A stretch of DNA of 62,856 bases, from positions 1 to 62,856 of the forward strand of contig JAFIHF010000062.1 in the NCBI GenBank assembly GCA_017848855.1. The letters are read 5' to 3'. The position numbers were made by a program, and so were the translations under genes. A model generated the notes under the pieces. It did not search any database. It was not told where the DNA came from and was given only the letters and a program-made list of their open reading frames with translations. This DNA comes from Rhodanobacter denitrificans. Lineage in GTDB: Bacteria > Pseudomonadota > Gammaproteobacteria > Xanthomonadales > Rhodanobacteraceae. This document shows, piece by piece, positions 17,705-26,689 of this stretch. Each line of letters opens with the position of its first letter. Position 1 is the stretch's first letter.

Positions 17705-18241
17705 TCAGTGCCCAGCCCCGCGCGCCAGCCGGCGCGCCTCGCGCGTCTGCAGCGCCACGCGCACCAGGTACACCACGATCGCCACGTTGCCGAGCAGCGC
17801 GGCCAGCTTCAGCCAGCCGAAGCGGTGCAGGGTCTCGTACAGCTCGATCGGGATCAGCGAGGCGGTGGCGATCACGGTGAACCACTCGGCCCAGTACTTG
17901 CCCATCAGCAGGCCCACGCCCTCGATGCCGAACAGCACGGCGTAGCCCAGCGCCACCACGCCCACCGCCACGAAGCGGCTGGGGCCGAATTCCTGCAGCA
18001 TCGACACCATCCGCCAGCGCAGGCCGTTGCTGTCGGACAGCGACAGATGCTCCAGCCAGTGCACCAGCTGCCGGAAGTTCTGCTCGCGGTCGAGGTGGAA
18101 GGCGGCGACCGCCACCAGCACGAGGCAGAGGGTCTTGATGACCTCGTAGATCGCGATCACGCGCAGGCCGGCGCGGTGCGACGGCGGCGCCTTGGCGTGT
18201 GCGGCGGCAGGCAGGGCGGCGATGGATTCGATGTCGGACAT
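17705..18241 (-). CDS. DUF2127 family membrane protein
   Basis: 178 residues. The core R-V-I-A-I-Y-E-V-I-K-T-L-C-L and the later Y-A-V-L-F-G-I-E-G-V-G-L and K-Y-W-A-E-W-F-T-V-I-A-T match the DUF2127 family of four-helix inner-membrane proteins, whose function is unknown. I chose the ATG at 18241 because residues before it look non-coding. It lies between purL and ybdD on the same strand, with gaps of more than 120 bp on both sides, so it is probably its own unit. Confidence 0.8.
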   Translation of the reverse strand: MSDIESIAALPAAAHAKAPPSHRAGLRVIAIYEVIKTLCLVLVAVAAFHLDREQNFRQLVHWLEHLSLSDSNGLRWRMVSMLQEFGPSRFVAVGVVALGYAVLFGIEGVGLLMGKYWAEWFTVIATASLIPIELYETLHRFGWLKLAALLGNVAIVVYLVRVALQTREARRLARGAGH

Positions 18242-18368
18242 GGGGGCTGGGTCGGCGATGCGTGCATTGTCGCCGGCGCCGTATGAACGGCCAGTGCGCA
18301 AAGGCAGGGGGATGCAGGAAACCGCGCGGCCCGCCGGTGCGATCCGGCGGGCCGCGCGAGACGGCGGT

Positions 18369-18563
18369 TCAGCAGCAGCGCCCGCCGCCGCCCTTGTAGC
18401 GGGCCTCGGTGCGTTCGCGGTAGAACTCGGCGTAGCTCGGCACCTTGCGTTCGGGGTGGTGCTCGCGCAGGTGCTTCACGTAGGCGTCGTAGTCCGGCAC
18501 GCCGCAGCACAGGCGGGCGGTTTGCACCGCCCACTTGCGCAGGGCCGCGAGGCGCGGGGCCAT
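18369..18563 (-). CDS. ybdD: YbdD/YjiX family small protein
   Basis: 64 residues matching the YbdD/YjiX (DUF466) family: C-G-V-P-D-Y-D-A-Y-V-K-H-L-R-E-H-H-P and Y-A-E-F-Y-R-E-R. Family members almost always sit directly after cstA or its homologue btsT and are thought to assist that transporter. Here the ATG shares one base with the cstA stop (TGATG), so the two are coupled. The end G-G-G-G-R-C-C has a terminal Cys pair, as in relatives. Confidence 0.9.
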   Translation of the reverse strand: MAPRLAALRKWAVQTARLCCGVPDYDAYVKHLREHHPERKVPSYAEFYRERTEARYKGGGGRCC

Positions 18564-20638
18564 CACGGCGTGGCCACGTCCGCCAGCGCCACGTAGGGTT
18601 CCTCGTGGGCGGTGGGACGGTTGGTGCGCCAAGCCTTGAGCAGCGCGTTGAGGCAGAACAGCGTCATCACCACCACCAGCGCCATGAAGATCGCGGTCAT
18701 CGCCATGTCCACGCGGTTGTTGGTGATGATCTGCTGCATCGCCGCCGCGGTCTTGGCCGGCGCCAGCAGCTGGCCGTTCGCCAGCGCCGCGGCGTACTTG
18801 TCGGCGGCCGCGGTGAAGCTGATCGGGCCGCTCAGCTTTTCGTAGCCCGCGGTCAGCGTGCACACGATCAGCCAGATCGCCGGGATGCCCGGCACCCACA
18901 CGTAGCGCTCGCGCTTGAGCTTCACCACCACCACCGTGGCCAGCATCAGCGCGATCGCCGCCAGCATCTGGTTGGCGATGCCGAACAGCGGCCACAGCGT
19001 GTTGATGCCGCCCAGCGGATCGACCGCGCCCTGGTACAGGAAGTAGCCCCACAGCGCCACGCAGACCGCGGTGGCGAGCAGGTTGCCGGCCCACGACTCG
19101 GTAGCCTGCAGCGGTTTGTACAGCAGGCCGGCGATCTCCTGGATCATGAAGCGGCCCACGCGCGTGCCGGCGTCCACCGTGGTGAGGATGAACAGCGCCT
19201 CGAACAGGATCGCGTAGTGGTACCAGAACGCCATCATGCCTTCGCCCGGCAGGATGTTGTGCAGCAGCTGGGCCATGCCCACCGCCAGCGTGGGCGCGCC
19301 GCCGGCGCGGGAGAGGATGCTCTGCTCGCCCACGTCCTTCGCGGTCTGCAGCAGCTGGTCCGGCGTCACCACGAAGCCCCACTGGCTGATCGTCTGCGCC
19401 GCCTGTTCCACCGTGGTGCCGATGATCGCGCCCGGCGCGTTCATCGCGAAGTACACGCCCGGGTGCAGCGACACCGCCGCGACCATTGCCATGATCGCCA
19501 CGAAGGCCTCCATCAGCATGCCGCCGTAGCCGACCATGCGCGCCTGGCCCTCGTTCGCCAGCAGCTTGGGCGTGGTGCCCGAGGCGATGATCGAATGCCA
19601 GCCCGACACCGCGCCGCAGGCAATGGTGATGAACAGGAACGGGAACAGGTTGCCGGCGAACACCGGGCCGGTGCCGTCGATGAACTTCGTCACCGCCGGC
19701 ATCTGCAGCATCGGCGCGGCGAGGAAGATCGCCAGCGCCAGCAGCGCGATGGTGCCGATCTTGAGGAAGGTGCTGAGGTAGTCGCGCGGCGCCAGCAGCA
19801 GCCACACCGGCAGGATCGAGGCGCAGGAGCCGTAGCCGATCAGCCACCAGGCCAACGCCTTGGCGTCGAGGTCGAAGATCGGCGCCAGCACGGCCGAGTC
19901 GGCCACGTACTTGCCGGCCCAGATCGACAGCAGCAGCAGCGCCAGGCCGATGATCGACACCTCCAGGATGCGGCCGGGGCGGAACCAGCGCAGGTAGGCA
20001 CCCATCAGCAGCGCGATCGGGATCGTGGCGGCCACGGTGAACGTGCCCCACGGACTGTGCGTGAGCGCCTTCACCACCACCAGCGCCAGCACCGCCAGCA
20101 CGATCATCATCAGCACCAGCACGCCGATCATCGCCACGATGCCGGGCAGCGGCCCCAGCTCCTCGCGCAGCATGTGGCCCAGCGAGCGGCCGTCGCGGCG
20201 CAGCGACAGGCCGAGGATCATGAAGTCCTGCACCGCGCCGGCGAACACCACGCCGAACAGGATCCACATCGTGCCGGGCAGGTAGCCCATCTGCGCCGCC
20301 AGCACCGGACCCACCAGCGGGCCGGCGCCCGCGATCGCGGCGAAGTGGTGGCCGAACACCACCCACTTGTCGGTGGGCACGTAGTCGAGGCCGTCGTTGC
20401 GCAGCACCGACGGCGGCGCGCGCGTGGGGTCGAGCTGCAGCACGTAGTGCTCGACGAACTTGCCGTAGAAGCGGTAGCCGATCACGAACACCGCGATCGC
20501 CGCGGCGACCATCCAGATCGCGTTGATCGGCTCGCCGCGGCGCAAGGCCACCACGCCGAGGCACCAGGCGCCCACGATGGCGATCGCGACCCACAGGATC
20601 TTCGCCGCCGGGCTGGGTTTGACGGTTGCGCTGTGCAT
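18563..20638 (-). CDS. cstA: Carbon starvation protein A (peptide/pyruvate transporter)
   Basis: 691 residues with many transmembrane helices and the CstA signatures: G-H-H-F-A-A-I-A-G-A-G-P-L-V-G-P, D-F-M-I-L-G-L-S-L-R-R-D-G-R-S and C-G-A-V-S-G-W-H-S-I-I-A-S-G-T-T. Members import peptides and, in several species, pyruvate during carbon limitation. I chose the ATG at 20638 for its strong GGGAGAGAG ribosome-binding site. It is co-transcribed with ybdD and divergent from def; no clear CRP site was recognised in the 182-bp gap. Confidence 0.95.
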   Translation of the reverse strand: MHSATVKPSPAAKILWVAIAIVGAWCLGVVALRRGEPINAIWMVAAAIAVFVIGYRFYGKFVEHYVLQLDPTRAPPSVLRNDGLDYVPTDKWVVFGHHFAAIAGAGPLVGPVLAAQMGYLPGTMWILFGVVFAGAVQDFMILGLSLRRDGRSLGHMLREELGPLPGIVAMIGVLVLMMIVLAVLALVVVKALTHSPWGTFTVAATIPIALLMGAYLRWFRPGRILEVSIIGLALLLLSIWAGKYVADSAVLAPIFDLDAKALAWWLIGYGSCASILPVWLLLAPRDYLSTFLKIGTIALLALAIFLAAPMLQMPAVTKFIDGTGPVFAGNLFPFLFITIACGAVSGWHSIIASGTTPKLLANEGQARMVGYGGMLMEAFVAIMAMVAAVSLHPGVYFAMNAPGAIIGTTVEQAAQTISQWGFVVTPDQLLQTAKDVGEQSILSRAGGAPTLAVGMAQLLHNILPGEGMMAFWYHYAILFEALFILTTVDAGTRVGRFMIQEIAGLLYKPLQATESWAGNLLATAVCVALWGYFLYQGAVDPLGGINTLWPLFGIANQMLAAIALMLATVVVVKLKRERYVWVPGIPAIWLIVCTLTAGYEKLSGPISFTAAADKYAAALANGQLLAPAKTAAAMQQIITNNRVDMAMTAIFMALVVVMTLFCLNALLKAWRTNRPTAHEEPYVALADVATP

Positions 20639-20820
20639 GGACTCTCTCCCGGGAAGTCCCGGCAAGAGTCTCGCCGGGCGTGACGAGGGTCAATGCCGGC
20701 CATCTTAGCCTTTGGTCGAATGCCGCGTGCCCGGCCTGCACGGCGCGTTCACGCATTGGCACGCCAGCGTCATCTCGGCTCGGCTAAAGTCGACGCATCA
20801 TCCAGCCCGGCGAGGCAAGC

Positions 20821-21357
20821 ATGATCCGCGAGATCCTGAAGATGGGCGACCCGCGCCTGCTGCGCGTGGCGCCGCCGGTGCCCGACGCGATGCTCGGCAG
20901 CGCCGAGCTGGACGCCCTGGTCGCGGACATGTTCGACACCATGCACGCCGCCGACGGTGTGGGCCTCGCCGCGCCGCAGATCGGCGTGGACCTGCAGCTG
21001 GTGATCTTCGGCTTCGAGCATTCCGAACGCTACCCCGACGCGCCCGAGGTGCCGCAGACGATCCTGCTCAACCCCGTCATCACCCCGCTGTCGCAGGACA
21101 TGGAGGAAGGCTGGGAAGGCTGCCTCTCGGTGCCCGGCCTGCGCGGTGCGGTGAGCCGCTACAGCCTGATCCGCTACCAGGGCATCGACCCGCACGGCGC
21201 GCCGATCGACCGCCGCGCGGAAGGCTTCCATGCCCGCGTGGTGCAGCACGAGTGCGACCACCTGATCGGCCGGCTCTACCCCTCGCGCATCACCGACTTC
21301 AGCAAGTTCGGCTACACCGAGGTGCTGTTTCCGGGGATGGAGGTGGCAGCGGAGTAG
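20821..21357 (+). CDS. def: Peptide deformylase
   Basis: 178 residues with the three PDF motifs: [17 protein letters not shown] and the metal-binding Q-H-E-C-D-H. The enzyme removes the formyl group from new proteins' N-terminal methionine on the ribosome. In many relatives def is followed by fmt; here it stands alone and is followed by a toxin-antitoxin pair. The third motif has Cys in the X of HEXDH, where Leu or Cys both occur in the family. Confidence 0.93.
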   Translation: MIREILKMGDPRLLRVAPPVPDAMLGSAELDALVADMFDTMHAADGVGLAAPQIGVDLQLVIFGFEHSERYPDAPEVPQTILLNPVITPLSQDMEEGWEGCLSVPGLRGAVSRYSLIRYQGIDPHGAPIDRRAEGFHARVVQHECDHLIGRLYPSRITDFSKFGYTEVLFPGMEVAAE

Positions 21358-21548
21358 CGCGCCATGCCCGCCGTGCTCTCGGCTATCCTTCCGGATCAGT
21401 CGAGTAGCGGGATGCATGCAATGGCGAAAGGGGTGCGGCTCGACGCGCTGCCGAAGCAAGGTTCGCCGAAGGCGCCAGGTTGGTGGTGCGGGTTCGCAGG
21501 AATTCACAGGGCTTGGACCATGCTTCCCCGGATTGAGGAGCGCGAGTC

Positions 21549-21980
21549 ATGTCATTGAACGTCGAGCACCTGCGGCGCACGGCGGATACGCTGGAACAAG
21601 CCGTCGCCAAACTCGGCGAAGTGGCGCCCGGCGACGAGGTGATGTACGACCTGTTCCGCAACGCGGCGGTGAAGAGCTTCGAGCTGTCGCTGGAAACCAC
21701 CGGCAAGCTGTTGCGCAAGGCGCTGAAGTTGTACGGCGGCAGCCCGCGTGAAGTGGACAGGCTGGTGTTCAAGGACTTGTTCCGGCATGCCAGCAAGCAT
21801 GGCCTGCTGGACGAAGCCGCCGTCGAACGCTGGTTCGGCTACCGCGCCAACCGCAACACCACGGCGCACGACTACGGCGCCGGCTTCGCCAACGAAACCC
21901 TGAAAATCCTGCCGGCGTATTTGCAGGACGTGCGTGCGCTGGCCGCCACCTTGCAGGGCCTGTTCGATGCCCAGGCGTGA
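21549..21980 (+). CDS. HepT-like HEPN protein (toxin of a HepT/MntA-type pair)
   Basis: 143 helical residues of the HI0074/HepT type, often named nucleotidyltransferase substrate-binding protein. The HEPN active-site pattern R-x4-H is present as R-N-T-T-A-H, followed by D-Y-G. In type VII systems HepT is an RNase or RNA-binding toxin that is blocked when MntA attaches AMP to it. A GGAG ribosome-binding site precedes the ATG at 21549. The end overlaps the mntA-like start by 14 bp. Confidence 0.8.
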   Translation: MSLNVEHLRRTADTLEQAVAKLGEVAPGDEVMYDLFRNAAVKSFELSLETTGKLLRKALKLYGGSPREVDRLVFKDLFRHASKHGLLDEAAVERWFGYRANRNTTAHDYGAGFANETLKILPAYLQDVRALAATLQGLFDAQA

Positions 21981-22314
21981 CCCCGGCCAGTTGCGGCTTG
22001 CGCCGCGCCATCTGGAGTTGCTGCGCACCCTGCTGTCGCGGCAAGCGCCGGACGCGGAGGTGTGGGCCTACGGCAGCCGCGTGAACGGCGGCGCGCACGA
22101 AGGCAGCGACCTGGACATCGTGTTGCGCAACACGGCCGATCCCGACACCGAATGCGCGGGGTGGCAGGACGTGCAGGAGGCGATCCAGGAAAGCGATCTG
22201 CCGATGCTGGTGGACGTGCACGACTGGGCGCACCTGCCGGCGGAGTTCCATCGCAACATCGAGCGGGACTATGTGGTCATCCGCGAGCCGGCAGGGCCGC
22301 GGCATGGCGGATGA
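21967..22314 (+). CDS. MntA-like minimal nucleotidyltransferase (antitoxin)
   Basis: 115 residues with the complete minimal nucleotidyltransferase motif G-S-x10-D-x-D (Y-G-S-R then S-D-L-D) and a later acidic V-D-V-H-D-W that supplies the third carboxylate. Proteins of this type encoded with HepT AMPylate the HEPN partner. I chose the ATG at 21967 because it lies inside the partner gene with a conserved-looking N-terminus, as in other overlapping hepT-mntA pairs. Confidence 0.8.
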   Translation: MPRRDPGQLRLAPRHLELLRTLLSRQAPDAEVWAYGSRVNGGAHEGSDLDIVLRNTADPDTECAGWQDVQEAIQESDLPMLVDVHDWAHLPAEFHRNIERDYVVIREPAGPRHGG

Positions 22315-22506
22315 TCACGGGTGATGCGTGGGCTGGCTGAAGCGTCGGCCGGCCCCAGACTGTGCTGACTGCTGGTGTCGGACGCGGCATGGATTGTCTT
22401 GAGCGGATTGACCTGGACCCGGTTGACCTGGATCAGGAGCTCACGGGTGGCCCTTCTGCATCATGGCGCGCCGGCGCGTGCCGGCCATTCCCACACGGTG
22501 CCCACG

Positions 22507-22746
22507 ATGCAGTTCGAACTTTCCGCTTGCCACCACGACGCCGCGAGCATCGCCATCGCGATGCGCACGCTCGACGCCCACGCCACGGTCACGCTGGATG
22601 CCGCGCACGGCCGGCTGGAAGTGCTTACCCAGGCGAGCGCCGCGCAGGTGCTGGACAAGCTGCAAGGCCTGGGCTGCACGGCGAAGCTGCTGGAGCAGCC
22701 GGTGCACATCAGCGGCGGCAGCACCTGCTGCGGTTCGTGCGGCTGA
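22507..22746 (+). CDS. Small HMA-fold-like protein with C-terminal Cys cluster
   Basis: 79 residues. The spacing of F-E-L-S, I-A-I-A-M-R-T-L-D-A, V-T-L-D-A-A-H-G-R-L-E-V and V-L-D-K-L-Q-G-L-G-C-T-A matches the beta-alpha-beta heavy-metal-associated fold. The usual metal loop M-x-C-x-x-C reads S-A-C-H-H-D instead, and the protein ends S-T-C-C-G-S-C-G. Metal binding through these residues is plausible but not shown. It has no clear operon partner. Bases 22315-22506 upstream hold no supported gene. Confidence 0.6.
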   Translation: MQFELSACHHDAASIAIAMRTLDAHATVTLDAAHGRLEVLTQASAAQVLDKLQGLGCTAKLLEQPVHISGGSTCCGSCG

Positions 22747-22805
22747 GTTGATCGAACCTGCTGCGCGGCGGCTCAGCCGCGCAGCGTGCGTCCGCGCTCA
22801 GGCGG

Positions 22806-23501
22806 TCACCGCTGGCCCTGCTGGCTCCCGCGCGTGGCGTGCATGCGCCGGATGCGCGCGATGCTGCCGCCCTCGTACGTCACCACGTAGGTGGAGCCGT
22901 CGTGCGCTTGTCGCGCGACCCGGACCGGGTCGCTGCGCATCGCCTGCTGCAGCGCCTGCTGATGAAACGCTGCCAGGTCGCCGGTCGGAATCAGCGTCAG
23001 CGGCGGGCTGGTCTGCTGGAAGCTGGTGAAGTGGCTGCCGCATTCGGTGGTGTCGCGGCTGAACTTGAGCCAGCCCTGGCCGCAGCTCTGGCCCGAGATT
23101 TCCGGCAGGCGCTTCAGCCAGATGAAGTACTTGTTCTCGTGCGTGATCCGCACGCGGTCGTGGCGCGCGTCATCGCCACCGATATTGGCGGAGGTCCAGA
23201 AGCGCACGATGCTGGCTTCGTGGCAGTCGGCCGACGCGCACTCCTGCAGCACCAGGTATTCGTTGTCCTGCAGGGACATCGGCTCGATGCTGAGGATGTC
23301 GCCCTCGACCAGCGCCTGCGCGGGGAACACCACCGCAGGCATGCGCGGGTCGACCTTGAAGTCGCCGGAGATCAGGTGGCCGCCATGCTGCGACGAGTAC
23401 GGCGGCGCGGTGACCTGCACGGCGGGTAGATCGGTTTGCGCCGATGCGGCGAAACCCGCCGACATGCAGCAGCCGAACAACGCGATGGCCGGAGTTTTCA
23501 T
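22806..23501 (-). CDS. Secreted hypothetical protein
   Basis: 231 residues, not recognised. The N-terminus M-K-T-P-A-I-A-L-F-G-C-C-M-S-A-G-F-A-A-S-A-Q is a signal peptide with a likely cut after A-S-A. Five or so cysteines in the mature part (E-C-A-S-A-D-C-H, G-Q-S-C-G-Q-G, T-E-C-G-S) could form periplasmic disulfides. No enzyme motif is seen. It lies downstream of hemE on the same strand with a 39-bp gap, so partial read-through is likely. Confidence 0.65.
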   Translation of the reverse strand: MKTPAIALFGCCMSAGFAASAQTDLPAVQVTAPPYSSQHGGHLISGDFKVDPRMPAVVFPAQALVEGDILSIEPMSLQDNEYLVLQECASADCHEASIVRFWTSANIGGDDARHDRVRITHENKYFIWLKRLPEISGQSCGQGWLKFSRDTTECGSHFTSFQQTSPPLTLIPTGDLAAFHQQALQQAMRSDPVRVARQAHDGSTYVVTYEGGSIARIRRMHATRGSQQGQR

Positions 23502-23540
23502 GACGGCTCCCTGGCGCTCCGTCGGCGGCCGGCTTGACGA

Positions 23541-24617
23541 TCAGGCCGGCATGCCGCGCAGCACCCGCCCGTAAGTGTGCACCTCGTCCACCAGCACGCG
23601 CACGTGCTCGGGGTCGACCTCGGGCGTGATGCCGTGGCCGAGGTTGAACACGTGGCCCGGATGTGGGCCGTAGCTGTCCAGCACGGCGCGCGCTTCGCGG
23701 CGGATCACATCCACGCTGGCGCGCAGGATCGCGGGGTCCATGTTCCCCTGCAGTGCCACCTTGCCGGCCACCGCGCGGCGCGCGTCGGCGAGGTCGATCG
23801 TCCAGTCCACGCCCAGCGCGGCGCAGCCGGAGTCGGCCATCGCGGCGAGGCTGGCGTTGGCGCCCTTGGAGAACAGGATCACCGGCAGATCGCGCGCGTG
23901 CGCGTCGTCCTTCAGCGCGGCCACGATCTGCGCCATGTAGCGCAGCGAGAATTCGCGGAACGGCGCGGGTCCGAGCATGCCGCCCCAGCTGTCGAACACC
24001 ATCAGCGCCTGTGCGCCGGCGGCGGCCTGCGCCGAGAGATACGCCGCCACGCTGCGCGCCAGCACGTCGAGCAGCCGGTGCGCGAGCTGCGGCTCGTTCC
24101 AGCACAGCGCCTTGAGGCTCACGTAGTCGCGCGAGCCGTGGCCTTCCACCATGTAGCAGGCCAGCGTCCACGGGCTGCCGGCGAAGCCGATCAGCGGCAC
24201 GCGGCCGGCGAGTTCCCGGCGGATCAGCCGCACCGCGTCCATCACGTAGCGCAGCTCGCCGTCCATGTCGGGCACGGCGAGCCGATTGATGTCGGCGGTC
24301 GTGCGCACCGGACGCGCGAACTGCGGGCCTTCGCCATGGGCGAAGGAAAGGCCCAAGCCCATCGCATCGGGGATGGTGAGGATGTCGGAGAACAGGATCG
24401 CCGCGTCGAGATCGAAGCGTTCCAGCGGCTGCAGCGTCACCTCGCAGGCGAGCTCCGGGTTCTGCGCCAGGCCCATGAAGCTGCCGGCGCGCTCGCGCGT
24501 GGCGCGGTACTCGGGCAGGTAGCGGCCGGCCTGGCGCATCACCCAGATCGGCGTGGTGTCGACGGGTTCGCGCCGCAGCGCGCGCAGGAAACGATCGTTC
24601 TTCAGGATATCGGTCAT
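23541..24617 (-). CDS. hemE: Uroporphyrinogen decarboxylase
   Basis: 358 residues with the UroD signatures: [15 protein letters not shown] near the start, [11 protein letters not shown], and G-F-A-G-S-P-W-T-L. It removes four carboxyl groups from uroporphyrinogen III to give coproporphyrinogen III in haem synthesis, in the cytosol. I chose ATG 24617; an in-frame TTG three codons earlier is less likely. The WGR-domain gene ends 5 bp before it, so the two are probably one operon. Confidence 0.95.
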   Translation of the reverse strand: MTDILKNDRFLRALRREPVDTTPIWVMRQAGRYLPEYRATRERAGSFMGLAQNPELACEVTLQPLERFDLDAAILFSDILTIPDAMGLGLSFAHGEGPQFARPVRTTADINRLAVPDMDGELRYVMDAVRLIRRELAGRVPLIGFAGSPWTLACYMVEGHGSRDYVSLKALCWNEPQLAHRLLDVLARSVAAYLSAQAAAGAQALMVFDSWGGMLGPAPFREFSLRYMAQIVAALKDDAHARDLPVILFSKGANASLAAMADSGCAALGVDWTIDLADARRAVAGKVALQGNMDPAILRASVDVIRREARAVLDSYGPHPGHVFNLGHGITPEVDPEHVRVLVDEVHTYGRVLRGMPA

Positions 24618-24622
24618 GTCCG

Positions 24623-24883
24623 TCAACGGCCGTAGGGGCCTTCCAGGCCTTGGGCGAACATCAGGCGGTAGCCGCGCTTGAGCTGGGCGTCGCGCGCCTT
24701 CTCGAACGCGGCGATCGCAGCGTCGCGCTCCAGGAACTGCTCGCGGCGCAGCGTGGCCTTGCCGCCCTGCTGGCCCGTCTCGCGGTACAGCGTCCAGCCG
24801 CCGAGCAGATCCTGCTCCAGCACGATCTGGACGTAGCGTGGCGGCTCGGCGCTGCCGGGCAGGTTTTGCAGGTAGAGGCGCAT
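24623..24883 (-). CDS. Small WGR-domain protein
   Basis: 86 residues that are essentially one WGR domain: [21 protein letters not shown] (the W-G-R-like core), then [16 protein letters not shown] domains bind DNA or nucleic acid in PARP-like and MolR-like proteins; a stand-alone version has no assigned role. It lies directly upstream of hemE on the same strand. Confidence 0.75.
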   Translation of the reverse strand: MRLYLQNLPGSAEPPRYVQIVLEQDLLGGWTLYRETGQQGGKATLRREQFLERDAAIAAFEKARDAQLKRGYRLMFAQGLEGPYGR

Positions 24884-24940
24884 GGATCGCGAGTTGGAGC
24901 GTTTGCCGGGGCCCACAGTCTACAGGCGAGCAAGCGTTTT

Positions 24941-25017
24941 GTAGGAGCGCACCCTGTGCGCGAATGCTCTGGCGCTTGATCGGAGCAAGAGCATTCGCGC
25001 ACAGGGTGCGCTCCTAC
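24941..25017. repeat. GTAG-type REP palindrome, copy 1
   Basis: Inverted arms GTAGGAGCGCACCCTGTGCG, each extended to GCGAATGCTCT, face each other across a loop of about 15 bases. Each arm itself contains the GCGCAC/GTGCGC palindrome. Its right edge forms the stop codon of aroB (TAG at 25014-25016). Confidence 0.9.
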
Positions 25018-26111
25018 CGGGCGACAGCCTCGCGCAACACCGCCAGCACCTCGGCTTCGGCCACGCCGCTCACGATCTCCGCCTTGCCGATGCCGCGCCA
25101 CAGGATCAGCCGCAACGTGCCGGCGGTGTTCTTCTTGTCCAGCCGCATCAGGGCGAGCAGTTGTTCCGGGTCGAAGCCGGCGGGCACGGCGGTGGGCAGG
25201 CCGATGGTTTCCAAGAGACGCTGCAGGCGCGCGGTGTCGGCGGCCTCGCTCATGCCGAGCCGCTCGGACAACCGCGCGGCGAGCAGCATGCCGACCGCCA
25301 CGCCTTCGCCGTGCAGCAGCGCGGTGTAGCGGCCGGCGGTTTCCAGCGCGTGGCCGAAGGTGTGGCCGAGATTGAGCAGGGCGCGTTCGCCCTGTTCGGT
25401 TTCGTCGCGCGCCACCACGCCGGCCTTGTACGCCACCTTGCGCGCGATCGCCTCGATCACGGCGGCGTCCTCGCGCGCGGCGAGCGCGGCGGCGTGGGCT
25501 TCCAGCCAGGCGAAGAACGGCTCGTCGCCGATCGCCGCGCCCTTGATCACTTCGGCGAGGCCCGCGCGGTATTCGCGCACGGGCAGGGTGGCCAGCGTGT
25601 CGATGTCGGCCACCACCGCGCGCGGCTGGTGGAAGGCGCCGACCAGGTTCTTGCCGGCGGGCAGGTTCACACCGGTCTTGCCGCCCACCGAGGAATCCAC
25701 CATCGCCAGCAGGGTGGTGGGGAACTGGATGAAGTCGATGCCGCGCATCCAGCACGCCGCGGCGAAGCCGGCGAGGTCGCCCACCACGCCGCCGCCCAGC
25801 GCGATCACGCAGGCGTCGCGGGTGGCGCCGAGTTTCGCCAGCGCCTCCAGCGCGCGCTCCACGTTGGCGAAACTCTTGTGCGCCTCGCCGTCGTCGAGCA
25901 GGAAGCTGGACCACGTCAGCCCGTCGAGGCCCTGCGCCAGCCGCTCCAGGTACAGCGGCGCCACCGTGGTGTTGCTCACCACCAGCACGTGGCGGCCGCG
26001 CAGGCGCGCGCGCCAGCGCGCGGCGTCGGCGATCAGGCCGTGGCCGATCCAGACCGGGTAGCTGCGCTGGCCGAGGGCGACGTCGAGGGTGGTGGCTTGA
26101 TGGATGCTCAT
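25014..26111 (-). CDS. aroB: 3-dehydroquinate synthase
   Basis: 365 residues with the AroB NAD and metal signatures: [25 protein letters not shown] and [11 protein letters not shown]. It cyclises DAHP to dehydroquinate in the shikimate pathway. The start overlaps the aroK stop by 4 bp, the usual aroKB operon coupling. The stop codon belongs to the REP element that follows, so the C-terminus R-E-A-V-A-R was fixed by REP insertion. Confidence 0.95.
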   Translation of the reverse strand: MSIHQATTLDVALGQRSYPVWIGHGLIADAARWRARLRGRHVLVVSNTTVAPLYLERLAQGLDGLTWSSFLLDDGEAHKSFANVERALEALAKLGATRDACVIALGGGVVGDLAGFAAACWMRGIDFIQFPTTLLAMVDSSVGGKTGVNLPAGKNLVGAFHQPRAVVADIDTLATLPVREYRAGLAEVIKGAAIGDEPFFAWLEAHAAALAAREDAAVIEAIARKVAYKAGVVARDETEQGERALLNLGHTFGHALETAGRYTALLHGEGVAVGMLLAARLSERLGMSEAADTARLQRLLETIGLPTAVPAGFDPEQLLALMRLDKKNTAGTLRLILWRGIGKAEIVSGVAEAEVLAVLREAVAR

Positions 26112-26662
26112 GCGGAAGTCGTGGAGGAGGGAAGGGCGGCGCGCTGCCAGTGGCGGTCGATCAGCGCGATGGCCTGCGCCGCGCTGGCGGCCACGCCGTG
26201 CGCGGCGGGCAGCACGAGGTCGGCGGTGGCCTGGTACAGCGGTTCGCGGATCGCGGCCATCGCTTCGAGCCGGGCGCGGCGATCCGGGTCGGCCAGCAGC
26301 GGGCGCGAGCTGTCGTGCGCGAGGCGCTCCAGTTGCTGCTCGATGCCGGCCTGCAGCCACAGCACGTAGCCGCGCGCGGCGAGCCGTTCGCGGTTGGCGG
26401 CGTCGAGCACCGCGCCCGCGCCGGTGGCCAGCAGCACGCCGTCGCCCGCGCTGAACTCGTTCAGCAGCACGCTCTCGCGCTGGCGGAAACCGGCCTCGCC
26501 CTCGATCTCGAAGATGGTGGCGACGTTGGCGCCGGTGCGCCGCTCGATCTCGCGGTCGAGATCGACGAAGGCGAGGCCATAATGCGCGGCGAGGCGCCGG
26601 CCCAGCGAGGTCTTGCCGGCGCCGGTGGGGCCGATCAGGAACAGGTTGCGCGAGGGATTCAT
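26108..26662 (-). CDS. aroK: Shikimate kinase
   Basis: 184 residues. Walker A is G-P-T-G-A-G-K-T-S. Shikimate-binding residues appear as [11 protein letters not shown] and G-E-A-G-F-R-Q-R-E, and the lid carries R-P-L-L. The enzyme phosphorylates shikimate at the 3-hydroxyl. It is first in a minus-strand aroK-aroB operon and divergent from the epimerase-like gene with only 27 bp between the starts, so the two promoters must overlap the genes. Confidence 0.94.
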   Translation of the reverse strand: MNPSRNLFLIGPTGAGKTSLGRRLAAHYGLAFVDLDREIERRTGANVATIFEIEGEAGFRQRESVLLNEFSAGDGVLLATGAGAVLDAANRERLAARGYVLWLQAGIEQQLERLAHDSSRPLLADPDRRARLEAMAAIREPLYQATADLVLPAAHGVAASAAQAIALIDRHWQRAALPSSTTSA

Positions 26663-26689
26663 TTCGCCACTTTAGCAGTAGAGGTTTGG

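Noticed and set aside
21364-21558. A small open frame before the HepT-like gene
   Set aside because: No ribosome-binding site, no family resemblance, and it overlaps the region needed for the hepT start.
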